This document shows positions 26,601 to 40,252 of a stretch of 64,000 bases of DNA, piece after piece. The position numbers and the translations under genes are program-made. This DNA comes from Dirofilaria immitis (Eukaryota; Nematoda; Chromadorea; Rhabditida; Onchocercidae): contig JAKNDB010000087.1 of NCBI GenBank assembly GCA_024305405.1, positions 5,458,501-5,522,500 on the forward strand. Reading direction: 5' to 3'. Below the pieces are notes generated by a model. That model saw nothing but the letters and a program-made list of their open reading frames with translations. It made no database searches and was not told the DNA's origin. Each line of letters starts with the position of its first letter. Within the stretch, counting starts at the first letter, position 1.

Positions 26601-28543
26601 GTTTGATAGTTTTGAGATAAATACGACGGTATGTTCATAATTTATAATATTTTGTATTCGAATGGCGAAACGTGTATTGAAATGAATCTTCCCGGTAATT
26701 AAAACTAGTTATAATGTAATCGTATACTTGAGAAATTTTTTCGTTTGGATCATATATTTTTATTTTCGAGTAACTCCAACTACAACTGAAATATCATAAT
26801 ACTACTCATTATCATTATATACTTTTCAGATGAGTGCAGATTTGTTCTCTTTTTCATTTCAATAATTAGCACGTTGACCTTCTAAAGTGCTTTTAGGAAA
26901 CGGATTCTCATTTTCAGCACATAAATGTCCTCAGTTTTCGCTGAGTCAGTATCTGTTGTTATCAACTATTATATACCTTTTAAGATTTTTAAATTTCCAT
27001 TTATTATAAACACTTTTCCGGAAATTATTCTTAACAATGCGCTGAAATTCTCCATTCAGACCGAAAATTTGTTATTGATTTTTGTTCCAGACTGCTTTGT
27101 GTAGTTCCTGAGAGAAAGGGCAAAAGATCAGGTTGTGGGAAATTCATCTTGACAGAACTGTATTTCTGAATTTTAGTCATAATCAAAATTTCTTGGAGCA
27201 ATATACTTACAGAATCAGTTTCAGTATTAAAGAAGTCTAGAACTGTCTTATCGAAATATATAGCTATTTCTGAATCGACCTAAGACAAGCTAAAAGTGAT
27301 TGTTAAGCAGTTATAATATTTTAGAAATTTCTGACCCTTTCTCGAAATACTTTTTGATAGGCTAGTTATTCATAAACTTTAAACTAGATTCAGTAATAAA
27401 AAAATACATGTCATATATCTCATATGATATCTTACATTTTGCGAGTTTTTGCTTCTCAAGAACAACACTACCGTACGATGTACGTTGTAAACATACAGTT
27501 AAATATTATATTATCAATAGTATAATATGCATCACGGGAAAAAAACAAAAAGTGTTGTCGTAACTCGCAGTAATAATTGGAAGAATAATAAGAAGCGGAT
27601 TTTCATGTGATATGTGCAAAGAATCAAGCTTTTTACAACAAAAACATTTTGAAGGATTTTATTTTTCTCTTGGTAAAGATATTTTAATTTACATAAATGC
27701 ATCGCTTTCGAATTTAGGAATATTTTTTGTCCTCAAATAGTTAGAATATTTGTCCATTACGTATTGAATTTGCAAAAGTTGCATTTGATTTTCAACTATG
27801 GTATCGATTGCTTGCATAGACTCTTCGGAAAAGGAATGAATTGCAGAGTTAAACAAAGTAATTATAAAAAAATGATGGGAGCACAAATCTGAACGAAAAA
27901 GATTCTCGTTAACGGTAGATCAGTGAAAATTGTGGGATCAATAGCGAGACTGTTTTTGTCGTACTCTGAATACTATTAGTTGTAAAAATAAGTGACAGGA
28001 AAATTAAGAACTATTTACAGGTAGTTTTTTTTTTTCATTTTTAGGGCTTCAATCATTCAGCATATATAAGTTGTGCAATATTCAATTACCATTATTTATT
28101 TAGATAAGAACATATTTTACTATGAAAATGATTTTTGAATTGAAGTAAAGATAAGAATAAACAATAAAAAGCAAAATCAGCAGAAGATGAATTCTCATAA
28201 TTCAGCCAGGATAAGATTTCAATCAACGAAAAGGGAGGTTTTATTCTGTTGGAATTGAAAAAGAATTAGAAATGATGATATCTTTCATTTCATTCTTCAA
28301 ATATTTTCTATTTGGAATAAACGTTAAAGTATTTCTATGTCAGCATGAATAAATGATGTATCAAATCCTGTCAATTTATCACTATGAAATTGCGAATTGA
28401 AACATTTTAAGTTAAGTTTTGGAATGTGAAAAACGTAGTGCGAAAAGATGAGATAAAACTTGATGAGCCAAAAAAAAAATCAAAGGCTGAAATCGAATGT
28501 GAGGTTAACAATCATTCAACTTGATATGTCTGATCTGTTGCAG

Positions 28544-28662
28544 AATGCAATTTCTCATCTTCAATTAACCTTGAAATTGTCGACTGTAAACTTTAGAGTT
28601 ACGAGGCGAGGGAACACAGGCATTGAGAGACGTCGCGAGAAAAAAGAATCAGAGAAGGCGTA
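28544..28662 (+). promoter_or_regulatory. dab-1 5' leader with likely trans-splice acceptor
   Basis: CTGTTGCAG ends at 28543, 119 bases before the dab-1 ATG. The leader is richer in GC than the upstream DNA and runs without an intron to the start codon. Use as a spliced-leader acceptor or a cis acceptor for a noncoding first exon is inferred. Confidence 0.35.
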
Positions 28663-28784
28663 ATGGTTGGTTTCCAGCAGCAACGTCATCTTAGGAAAGA
28701 ACAACAGGAAGGAGTAGTGCAAGTCGGCACGATAGCTAATGGTGTTGTTGGCAGTACTGCAACTGCAGATGTGGGTGCAGTAGC

Positions 28785-28820
<36 letters not shown>

Positions 28821-31800
28821 ACAGCAGCATGGATCGTCGTCGAATAGCAGCAGAACGAATTCGCCGAGGGCAAGGCTGGCGATGTTGAAACGGTCATCTA
28901 CCAAGTGCAAAGGTCTTCTCTTTTTCGAATCTTCCATATTTTATTTCTTTCATCTATTCATTATTAATAGTTTAACTCTATCAATTAGCATAATAGCTAC
29001 AGTGTCATTCTCTTCTCTTGTGTCAACTATCCATCGTAGTAGAATCGTAGGTAGAACATTGGCTCTTAATATCACATAATTATAATACCACTGATAGCAC
29101 ATTTATTTGAACAACGGTTTTGAAGGAATTGGTTCCTGCTTTTACTGATGCGTTAGCACAAAATGGCATGCTATTTTAAATAACAACTATGCTGCGACAA
29201 CTAATTGTGTCATTATGTAAATTCCCGTTACTTTTCTCATCTCTGATCCAGTTTCTATGAGACACCCGGGTGAACTGATCTTACCAGCTTATAGTAAGGA
29301 AAATGGCAGATTAGATGCGACCAGTTATTCCCTGAAAATAACACGGAAGACGATGGTTGCTCCTGTACATTCTATGTGACTAGAAGACCAATTCGTTATC
29401 ATCTCACAAGCTGCACTGATAATTTAAAGTCTTGTTGGTTTGGACTTACGAATTATCATAAATTTTCTTATACATTCTATTTTTCTTTTTCCGCAAATGA
29501 AAATGACTGAATTGCTTATCTTTTTTTTTTTTTAGGAACACTTTGAGTACAACTTTTTAACAAACAGGTGATTGACACAATTCTGCGCTGAATGCTTATA
29601 TAGAGAACTTGAGATGTAAAATTTTAACTGCTTATTATGATGCTAAAAAATTTATTACAAGTATCTGTTTCAACATTTTAGCTTGAGCTAAGAGCTTATT
29701 TATCATAACATTTCGTTTCATGAACTTAGATCTATTAAGATAGTTACGAAAATAATGTCCAGCTTTATATATATCAGTTTTAAAATGTGTATGAAGTCAT
29801 CAGCTCTTGAGTAAAAAGTGAGATTCTTTCTTATCTTTGAAATTATTTATATCAGGATGCATTGATTTGTTTTCATCTATTAATAGATTAATCTTTATTT
29901 ATTTTCCTTAATTGTTTATATTTTTTCCAGCGTTATCCAGCAATGATCCGTTTCGATTTCAAGGAAATGGGATAGATTTCAAGGGTAAGTTAATTGGTGT
30001 TCGAGACGTTGATGAGGCTCGAGGCGATGCAATGTGTGCGGAAGCGATGAGATTTGCGAAGGCAGCCGTTAAGAGTGCAGGCCATCATAAACAACGAATT
30101 ATTCTCAACATTTCAATCGAAGGCCTCAAAGTTAAGGATGAAAAAACTCAGGTGAATAATTTTTAATCTTGTTTATTAAAACAGTCTTATTTCTTAATAT
30201 AATTTCCTAGATTTAAAATAGGCTTATCTTTTCAATTAGCAGCATCTAAAAGGCAGGAGTTGTGCTATAGGTAATCATTTAATAAGATCAATTTTCTTGA
30301 TGTTGATTATAATTTTCAGAATTTGAATGTTGTTTAGACATGTTAGTGCTTCAGTTATTTTTTAGAATTCTATAAGGGGTAAATATTTTCAGACGGTTTT
30401 GCACAATTTCCCGGTTTCACGGATTTCGTTTATAGCGCGAGATACGACAGATGCACGTGCATTCGGCTTTATTTATAGTTGTTCGGATAACAAATATAAA
30501 TTTTATGGTTAGTTACTTGCTGTTATAAATCACGTTTTAACAACTAGATTGCTGCTGTCGAAAATAAACAAAACTACATGAATATTTAAAAGGGAAAAAT
30601 GTTGTCAAAGCGAAATGATACAAAATATCTCTACTTATTCTTGGTGGCAGGGTAAGAAATTATTCCTCACTTATAGTATTTAATTCATCCGATCTGAAAA
30701 TTCAGAATAAATCTTGAAACGAAATTAAGCAAATAACTGAAGTGAAATATGTCTTATATTTGCTAAGAAATTTCCAGGAATTAAAACTTCACAAACGGCA
30801 GATCGTGCGGTCTTATCAATTCGTGATATGTTCCAAATAGTTTTTGAAATGAAAAAAGCTCATCTTGCTGAAGTGAAACAGAAACAAGAAGAGCAACAAA
30901 AGCGAGTACGAATTTATAACATTATTTATACTATCAAGAATTTGCTTTAAAATTATGGATGGTCTGATAAAAGGATTGTACGATTTTGGGTTTATTATTT
31001 CTTTGAAAAACTTTTCATCAAACGAATGCAATGTCAGTTTGAGAAAGTGAAGTGTGTATTGCTTATGCGCTTGTAATAATTTAACAAAATTTCAAAAACT
31101 GCAAGTAATGGAAATAAATCATCTGAATTAAGTTGCAAAACTCGAGTCGTTTATAGCATGTAGAAATGTTGCGAATTTATCTGACAGTCATATTTATAAT
31201 AATTCTTGCAGGAATCGAAAACAATAGATGGTGTACAGATAGATAATGGTGTTGCGGTAGCAGATTTGCTAGACTTAGAATCTGAACTTCATAACATTGA
31301 GCAAGGTTACAATCAACTGCAAAATATTCCGACATTCGAGGAAGATTTTTGGCCTGTCAATGATGTCTTTACTAATGTACAACCATCAGCGCCTTTTCTT
31401 CCATCAGTGGTTGGAAACGTTATTCCATTACCACCTTCGCCTGCTGCATTGTTTGTTCAGAAAAATCCATCAGATGCTTTCGATAATAGCTTCAATCCTC
31501 GGTGTTTTCCGATAATTTCACCACCGGGAAATATTCCATTAAATGCTTCTGGCATCCAACAACCGTCTTCTCTTCTAACACAGCCAACGACAGCCTTATG
31601 GTCGTACTCAGATGCTTTTACACCTGCTATAAACAATCGTCCCATTGTTTTCTCGGTTTGTTTATTTTTGTATTGTTTTGTTGATAGTATGATCAGTATT
31701 TTATGTAGAATGCATTAAAATAAAATTTTTACATATTTAAATCACGTCAAATAGAAGTATAGGAAGCATTGAGATGGCGAGATAATGACATAAATGAGAT

Positions 31801-32672
31801 AATGTACTTTGAGAGGAAATAGGATTGCTAAACCATCCTACAAAAATTTAGTTCTCTTATGTCTCTATTATATGTGTAATTTCTAGCAGTTCAAAAATTC
31901 CTCATCACAGTTGCTGTCGTAAATTGCTGGACTCTCTTGAAGACTTCTAGTTTCTTTTTTAAATGCTCGTTTGTAACAAAAAGTTTGCTCTTTATATATA
32001 TATATATTTATACTTTCATGAGACAAATCCATTTGCCTCCTCAGTGCAAGATACCACTGTGGCAAGGATAGAACTTGATCCATTTGATACACAGCAAGCG
32101 CAACAAGTTCTTAAAAGTTCTACTTCATATCAGTTCCCAGTGGAAGCTTCTTGGTCGACAAATGAAAATACTGTACCTCCAGCAGGCACTGATCCAAGGT
32201 TTTATTTTCTCTTTGAACCCATTTTTTAATCACAGTTAAATGCCTCATCCAATTGTCTTCTTTAGAAAGATATATTGACAGGTGCATCTGAGTAATGTTT
32301 CTGAATCATCCGACGTTAAAAGTTTTGTTATGTTTAGAATAGTTTTCAAAAAAGTTCAAAATCCAAGTTTCTAATCGTAACTGTTGATATTACCGAATTT
32401 CAGAATATTTTCTCAGTGGACAGAAAAAAATATCAACCTTGGAAGAAGCATTTAATAAGCTAGTTGATATGGATACACTGGTCCCTAATCCGGAGCTAAA
32501 GAAGAATCCATTCAGTGAGAAAGTATCCACTAATACGATGACAGTAAATGCCACGGTAACGACATCAACAACGACGGGTTCGTCACGGGCACCATGTATA
32601 CCCGCCAAAACTTCTTTGACTGTTTCAACCACTTCCAATAATGATCCATTTAATGATGAATTTTTCAATTAA
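28663..32672 (+). CDS. dab-1: DAB-1 / Disabled-type PTB-domain endocytic adaptor
   Basis: Disabled proteins link NPxY-bearing receptors (LDL-receptor family) to clathrin and AP-2. Seven exons: 28663-28912, 29931-30151, 30393-30507, 30778-30905, 31212-31655, 32023-32198, 32417-32672; 529 residues, with all intron phases consistent and no frame break. Exon 1 has a 14-glutamine run, a Ser/Asn-rich stretch and LKRSSTKCK. Exons 2-4 form the PTB domain ([19 protein letters not shown], then [20 protein letters not shown]) and end in a charged helix ([18 protein letters not shown]). The tail has short endocytic motifs: TNPF, LDPF, KKNPF and the terminal [10 protein letters not shown], fitting AP-2 or EH-domain binding. 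For exon 7 the acceptor ending at 32416 (TCTCAG) preserves phase, whereas TTTCAG at 32403 does not. C. elegans DAB-1 has the same design. Confidence 0.95.
28786..28827 (+). repeat. CAG/CAA tract encoding 14 glutamines in dab-1
   Basis: Fourteen glutamine codons (CAG with two CAA interruptions) in exon 1 of dab-1. The reverse frame gives a spurious polycysteine/polyleucine ORF. Confidence 0.95.
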
Positions 32673-32756
32673 TGAACCTTTATGGATGTGCGAAAAGGAG
32701 TCATCAGCAGAACTTTTCTTGGATTCTGAATTCATAATTGCGATTATTCAGAGCTT

Positions 32757-32762
32757 AATAAA
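32757..32762 (+). promoter_or_regulatory. dab-1 polyadenylation signal AATAAA
   Basis: Canonical AATAAA 85 bases after the dab-1 stop codon, followed by a T-rich stretch. This implies a short 3' UTR. Confidence 0.6.
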
Positions 32763-35700
32763 GTTTTTATAAAAATTTTTCAGTTGCTCAGATGTGATGC
32801 TTTGAATTAGTAAAATTTCATGAAGACTCTGGATTCCTAGTCATTAAATCTATTTTCTATTTTCAAGATTTCAAGATAATTAATTGTACGCAGTTGCGCA
32901 GTTACAAATTTACCGCTTCCTCTGTTCTTTCATCTAATGTTTTTCGTAATTTCTATGATTTCTTTTTTAAACGGTATTCACTTCGCAAAAACTTTCTTGA
33001 TAAATATACAAAAGTCCTAATTTGTACGTGAAAAATATGCACTCTTAATTGACAATCGCAATTTTAAAGCATATTCACAGTTGTTTTCGAAATTTAAAAT
33101 TCTTTTCATGTGATGGTAAATGCAGATAAAATTTAATTTTAATTTTTAGTGGCAGACGTCTTTTTATACTGTTTTTCATATTCCATCAGTTTTAGAGAAG
33201 GGCCTCAATTTCACGGAAGACTTAGATGTCGTCTCCATTTTAGAAATTTACGAGTGTAATTTAAAAATATCTTCAAATAGTTTCCAAAATTAAATACTTT
33301 AAGATTTCAAAGAATTAACAGGTCGCATTGGTGCAGAAATTTTCTCGCTAACGTCTTAACAAGTTATCAATTATAGTGAGTCTAGATGACGATAAGGTGT
33401 CTTATCCCAGTTTTTTCGTTTTTAATTTTCCCATTTCTTGTTTACGAAGAAATCCCGAGCATTTTCTGGTCAGTTTCACTTATTGTCGAATTTTTGCAAA
33501 GTTTTAGCTCTTTAGTTATGTCAGTAGCTATATTGGTAAAATTAGTTGAATTATCTGACGACCGACGTGTATATGGAAGCATTTGATAGATTTTTAATGA
33601 TTCTGGATTTGTTGAAATATATGTTTTAATTGTGCAGATATGTGTGAATCGAATATTGACTGATCATTTTCCTTCAATGTTGTTCCCATTCATTACGTAT
33701 GCCCAGTGTCTTTTTGAATATCACTGTGTTCGTTTGTTTCCATCCATCTGATACTTTGCATGTGCATATTTTGTTGTATCGGAAGATTTGAATCATTTTC
33801 TCAGGGCATAGTTGGTCATTTCTGTTGATTAATAAAATCGTTATCAGTGACATTTGACTTGACTCCAAGTTGGTTTGGGTACCGTAAGTTTGGATGTTTT
33901 GTAAGCACACAGCAGCATTTTGATTCATTTGCTTCGTACATTTTCATTTAAAAGAGCGATTTATTTGTATAAACTTCTTAATATATCCCAGAGTTTTTCT
34001 TTACTTTTCCGTCCTATTTTCTATATGTTTTCGACCAGATAAAACGTCTGTTTTCAATGCTTAACTTCTCTATAACTTTATTCAATACCCGTGATGTAAA
34101 CAAGTCTCTTTTCTTGTTCAAAGATTTTTTATCCGCTTCATTTACTATGTAAAAACTTTTGTTTCCATGCTTTCTTTATTTACAAGTATTTCACACGTGA
34201 TAAAGTTTATAAAAAACTTATAAAACATGAGCCCAATATGGGGTGCTTCTTGGAACTATAGCCACATTTGCCCAAACGATATGGTTTTATAAAGATGATT
34301 TGAAATAAACCTGGAATTCTTATATCCAGAATGGAGTCTAAACACGAAATCGTATTTGTTGATTCCATCTAAACTCCAATCGTTTTAATCTTTGGTAATG
34401 CTCACGTTAGAAATCAAGACACCTGCACCATTTGAAGTCAAAAATTCGTGTCTTACGCTACGTTCAGTACCAGAAACAAAATTTGTGGAGTAGGAATCTT
34501 CAATTTGCTTAAAAACGTGAAAGCTAAAAAACTAGATCAAATTACCGTTTAGATATCCATTGTTGCAGTGAAGATGTCGCAAGAACTGAAGAAGCGTATT
34601 TAAGGATGTACCATATTCTTCGAATAATCTCAAGACCGTAACTTTTCGGAAGTCATAAGTCATCTGGAGTTGAAAAAACAAATAATGATTATAAAACTTC
34701 TCCCTCTTCTATTGAGGTTATCATTTGTCAATTGTAATTGCAATAGATATGAATGAATGATTCCGAGGTCATTTAAAAGTCATGGGTAAGAAGAGTGATG
34801 TCTGAAATTATTATTTGCAAATAGTTATTATAAATGGAAAATGTGACGGTGCAACTTCTTCCATCTCCTCTCCTCCCCACTTTTGTTTACATATTGTTTG
34901 TCGAAGAAAATTATGGGCGACTTTGTTCGTAAATGAATTCAAAGTCACAGGTAACTTCAACAGTGACTAGTAGTAATTATAATTTTAATATTAAAGATTT
35001 CGCAGTGATTATGATGATAAGGATAAAAGGATGGATGAAGTTGATGACAGCGATTTCAATAGCCAATCAATGGATCAATGACAAATTTCTCACTTAACAA
35101 CCATTTCAGCATTTAGACCATTCTACGATGTATTAGCACAAATAGTTTACTGTAATAATATCATTTCGGAAAGCCAGTTCATTCACTAAAACAAAACGAG
35201 ATCAAAAAAGAAAAATATAAAGTACTTTTGAATCGCAATAAGATCAACAGCATGATCTCATTCAAAATGATTTAAAATCCATTTCTTTAATAAATGCAAA
35301 AAAGAGTCAATTTCCGGAGAATCGAACAAATTTTGAAAGCCTTATCCACAAATTTACTTGAACAACCATAGATTTGAAATATCAAACTTACAATTCGTAC
35401 AAACGTCAGCAATTCTTTTTACGCTCTACTTTAAATGTTGACTTCCGAGACTTTTCAAGAAACCTTAATTCTTTATTTATGATTGATAAATAGCTAAAAT
35501 TCAAATTTTCATTCTGAAAATAATAATAGAGGGCACTAAAACGCAGGAATCCTGCGGATTAGAAAGAAATAACGCTAAAGTCAAAATCCTAAACAAGCAG
35601 CATAACAAATCTCCCACAGCATTTTACGAAGCATGTAGAAAATGACTCATCGCCATCAATGAATTGATGGCAAGAATGCAAGTTTAATTGATATAGCTGT

Positions 35701-36610
35701 CTCGCTTAAGACGAAGAAAGGACCAATTTATTTCACGGCAAAGTGGTTAATTCTCACTTGATTCCTACGAGTGATATCTTGCCCTTTAATCTCGACCAAT
35801 TTTCAGGCTTTCAAAATCAAAATTTCAACAGTGTCCGTTTCTCTCCGGCACATTTCCATTTCACCTTATTTATTTGTCCAATTTTACAAGCTGCAAATTG
35901 CAAGGTAACAGTTGTGGGATACAACCTTATATCCAATGATAATACAACATTATCAACAAATAAACGCAGGAACATCAAATACGCATTGCATTGCAAGATA
36001 TGGCGCTTGTTACGTTAATATTATGATGCTACTAAAGAATATTATATATATCCAATATTTTTGCAAATTGCATTCATCAAATGACTTAACATTTATAAAA
36101 GCAAATCAGGGAAAGGCTCAAACTTACCAAAAGTATCCTATATTGCAGTTTCCATGCTCAACTGGATAGGCTCCATAGAAATTTTTTTCTGTTAAATATA
36201 ATTTCAAAAGTAAAACAATAACAAAATAAAATAATATCCTGCGAAAAAAAGGAAAAAATGAATAAATTTAGCTTAATGGGAATTTTTCTTCAACTCACAA
36301 CTGAAAATTAGAAAAGGCTGGGTACTGGAACAAAATTATGATTAAATAGAGCATTAAATAAAAAAGGATTAATAAATTTCTTTGATCTTTACTAATTATC
36401 ACCTATTTTAATACAAACGAACAGGGAAGTAAGTGAAGATGGTATACTAATCAAGCTGGAAGCGAATTTTCGTTGTTTTTCAATCACATAGATATAGCCT
36501 GGAAATTCAAAAGAACTAAATATTTCGAATATATTTCAAAATCTCAAGAGGTATTTAAGCATGCGGATAGTAGTTCCGAATCAAAACAAATGCTCTTTGA
36601 GAGAACACAA
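32763..36610. other. Noncoding region between dab-1 and spermidine synthase
   Basis: About 3.8 kb separating two convergent genes. Apart from the 3' ends of both, I see no exon chain, RNA gene or obvious repeat. Several open frames of 65-90 codons (for example 33386-33586 and 35743-36018) show no domain or coding texture and were not called. Confidence 0.4.
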
Positions 36611-38981
36611 TTAGCCGTGTCTAGTATCATTAATAAAAAAACAGTTTACCTCTTTTATGAATTGCGGTAGTAAGAAAGCCGAACGATGTATATCAGAATT
36701 ATAATATTTCAAATTCATGCGTCTGATTTCAGATTCTGATAATATTTTTAGTGGTACCGTAAGATCTTGCCTCTGAAATAATTGGCTTTACCGAATATGC
36801 AATTAATGGCTAATAAAACCTCAACAATAAATGATATCAGCTTACAAAATTCATTACACCTTATTTCATTAGTCCGAACTAACCTCATTTTTACTGCATA
36901 ATAGATAACCCATTTGCCCAGAGGGATATGTAGGGACAAATCCAATTGCATAAGCTACACGAGGATATAAAACTGACGAATGTTTAATGAGACTTCTGAT
37001 AAATTTAATGTCGAGCCATGGACACTCACCTAAAAAGCTAAAGTTGAAAGGAATTTAAAATTTTACATATTTAATAATCATTAATTATGACACAATTGGC
37101 AGAAACGAAAACTGCTCAAGTGAAAAATTAGTTTGGATTTCTTTAATGAAATATTCTAATTGATACAGATTTTCTGCTGGATTGATTCACCAAACTTCAA
37201 GGAATAAATAAATTATTAGTCTCTTATTTTACATGGATTCAGACTTTATAGAATTGATACCAACAATAAAACAATCCAGATCAACAGATTAAAAAATGGT
37301 TGACAAGAAGCTGAAACATTCATTGAAACTTATTACAGAAGATTTTTAAATACAAAAAAACTAGAAATAAAAGGCCAGAAATTAATTGTAACTGTGCTAT
37401 TTTAATTAAAAGTTAACCTTGAGAAGAGAGCACTCCCTTTCTGTTAATGCTTCTTTGATTAAACCATAATAAGTTTCAGTGAACAGTTTCTTCGCTGGTC
37501 CAATTGGATCAGATGAATCGGTTATAATCACATCAAATTCATTTTTATGTTCCTACAATATTTATAAACAGAGTAGAGAAGTAAGCAGTGTAATATTTCA
37601 AAAATAAATCATAAAAATTGGTTGCCAATGCCCAAATATTTCAGGATAGTTTTTTAAACAGTAAACCTTACTTTTAAGAATTCAAATCCGTCTTGAATAG
37701 CAAGTTCCAATTTTGGACTGCTAAATGCGACAGACATTTGTGGGAGAAATTTCTTCGAAAGATTGATTACTGTTTCATCAATTTCACACAACGTTACTGA
37801 TTCTACACATTCATGCTTTAGTACTTCTCTCAAAACAGCGCCGTCGCCACCACCGATAATTAATACCTAAAAGAATATCAAATAAACGATAGTATATATA
37901 GTGATTATATCGAGTAATTCCTGATGTCGATGTTCGCTTGACTTTCATAAAAGCTTCATAAATTGAAGTGAAGTTAAATGTAATACAGTAGTAGAATATG
38001 AGACTGAAATTTCGTCAAAACTGAATCTTTTATCTAAAAAAGAATGAATCGAGTTTTCGAGGAAACTATTCAACATTAAAATGACGCAAAAGATGATAAC
38101 AAGTAATCAGACATTTGATATTAATTTCTCCATGGATATACCCATGAAATGAAGAAAAAGATCAATTAAGCAATATATCTCGCGCATGGCATTTTGTTTA
38201 CAAAAAAATTTCTGTCTGACTTTAATTAAAATCAATTGAATTAAAAAAATCATATACTTTCCGAGGCAATGAATGAGAAAACATTGCCAAATGAGTGATC
38301 ATTTCCTGATACGCAAATTCATCCCTTTCTGTACATTGAATTATACCATCAAGCGCTAATACGTTGCCATATGTACTACTGTAAATACAAAACATGCTAT
38401 CAATCATAAACTGATACGATAAAATTAAAAGTAAATAAATCATGCTTCTTGAGAACAAGAAATAAGTAAATGAAATCGAAAAAAGAACAAAAGTTGTTAA
38501 GAACCTTTTGAAAATTAAAACATCTTGATATTTGCTTCTTTCATGAACGAGAACTTTATCAACTTTCAACGAGAACGCTTGCCCCGACCAAATTTTATTA
38601 AAGTTATCGAAACTGTTAAAACCACCTATGTCCGCCACTAATTTCTCTTCAAAAATATAGAACATTACGAGGACAGTGTGTTGAATTAATTAAAAACTTC
38701 TTTTTAATTAAAAACTGGAGAAATACAGCCATATTGATCAACAACATAATCTGAACTAGTATTTGTATAATGAAACTACAAAATAAATAAAATAGATACA
38801 AATTCATATCCATAATTATACTGTTAAATGAGAAAATCGTTTTATACGAAATATTGTTATTATATCCGTTTTTAAATGAATGTATTACCAAATATAAATT
38901 CTGAAACATACTCTCTGCATCGTCATTTTCTACCGATTCGGGTGATATTTCTGTAAACCAGCCATCTCGAAAAGCATTCAT
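36611..38981 (-). CDS. spds-1: Spermidine synthase (putrescine aminopropyltransferase)
   Basis: Transfers the aminopropyl group of decarboxylated S-adenosylmethionine to putrescine, making spermidine in the cytosol. Exons in coding order: 38912-38981, 38505-38646, 38258-38378, 37672-37866, 37418-37552, 36884-37029, 36650-36772; about 310 codons against roughly 300 in animals. Visible hallmarks: GWFTE near the start, the WSGQAFSL segment, [18 protein letters not shown], the nucleotide-binding [13 protein letters not shown], the catalytic-loop [25 protein letters not shown], and [16 protein letters not shown] near the C-terminus. The last codons are uncertain: either a short final exon is missed or translation reads on to a TAA at 36611-36613. 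Exon 5 is one base short near 37438-37440, just before the expected GVLSSQGE segment. As printed it shifts frame and meets an early stop. The start is the first ATG after a TTTACAG acceptor 19 bases upstream. Confidence 0.94.
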
Positions 38982-39003
38982 CCTTGATTGTCGACTTCCT
39001 CTG
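38982..39003 (-). promoter_or_regulatory. Likely trans-splice acceptor and leader of spermidine synthase
   Basis: On the minus strand TTTACAG ends at 39001, leaving a 19-base leader before the ATG. This is the same spacing as at the Shank start. Spliced-leader use is inferred from the motif and distance. Confidence 0.45.
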
Positions 39004-40252
39004 TAAATCAAAATTGCACAAACTTTCAAGTGATATATCTTTTATTTTTGAGTATAATCCAATGTATAATGCCGTATCCCACAAGAATCGGATTGGACTT
39101 CGCAATTCTTAGAAACACGCATTACTATGCCATCACGGTGATTCTTTCCCATATTATTAACGACGGCATCTTTATCCATCCGAAATAATTTGAATCTCAA
39201 TAATGATGAAAAATGTGCTTCATTTCAATTATTCTTTTTATTCAATTCAAAACACATATGGCAAGACAGGATTTAAGAACGAATATGTTGCATGACAAAA
39301 TTAGAAAATATATTAAATACCATGCAGTCATCTATCAAAAAAATAAAAGGAGGAAATGATAAAGCGGCTTGTGAACGGCAAATAACGCCTCAAAGGACAG
39401 CCATATCACTGATTACAGCCACAATACCCGTCTTGACTTGACACCCGCTCCATGAAGTCTCGTGGGTGCCTTATGAACAGAATTATAAGCTACAACCACA
39501 CATTTCTTCACGACTACGCCATGCAATCTTCGAGTCTCTCTCTATATATCGCTGCAGAGAGAACGGAATTGTTATGCCAATTCAATCTCACATAGAAGAA
39601 TGGACGTATCGAATGTTGAAATATATAATCATAAGCTTAAATAAACAAAAGTCTTCAGAACTTATTTTAAAATTTTCCTGCTAAGAATGTTGTTCTCTCT
39701 TTTGTATTGATTTATTTTTTCGGAAGTGTCATAGAACCAGTATTATCATCTGAAAAGAGAAAAGCGGGAGTACATCAATGTGATGGAGATTTAGTCAATA
39801 GAGGGAGGAGCAGTGGAATGAAGAAAACTTCAAATAAACTCAAAAAATGAATTTTTATAGGAAAATCTATTGAAATTTCAGCTTTATAAAGCGGAGAAAG
39901 TGGAGAAGATAAAATGGAGAAGATAAGAATGGTGAATGATAAGTTCATTTATCAATTCCTCAATAGTATCTATAGCAAAAACAATTATAACTTGCACAAC
40001 AGTCACTGAATCCTTTCTTTTCTATTTTCTCTTTTGTTTTTCTCGGCGTTACACTACTAATTCTGCCTTATAAAGCTGAAATTTTTATCATTTATAGTAA
40101 AACTACTGAGTTCAATTTTGCTAAATTTTTTGTAAAATTTATGCATTCTTTCTAATGAATGGATAATTTACATAAAGCAGAAACTTCTGTTTTGAATAAC
40201 TTTAGAAATGTTGCGAGAAGAACTCTTCTAAAGAAATTCTTTTGAAAATACC
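39004..40252. other. Noncoding region upstream of spermidine synthase
   Basis: Mostly AT-rich. A stretch at about 39360-39600 is richer in GC and has coding-like texture on both strands but no sustained frame or recognised similarity. It might be an eroded gene piece, a noncoding RNA or promoter DNA. Confidence 0.35.

Larger units (their letters stand above)
18195..28543. other. Long noncoding region between Shank and dab-1
   Basis: About 10 kb with no protein-coding exon I can support. The first 0.7 kb probably holds the Shank 3' UTR, with several AATAAA motifs. It contains a degenerate repeat cluster at 20395-20690 and a stretch of visibly higher GC at about 22920-23405. Short open frames occur, but none shows a domain, splice-consistent exon chain or good start. 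The rest is plain AT-rich sequence and may include dab-1 regulatory DNA or a first noncoding exon. Confidence 0.45.
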
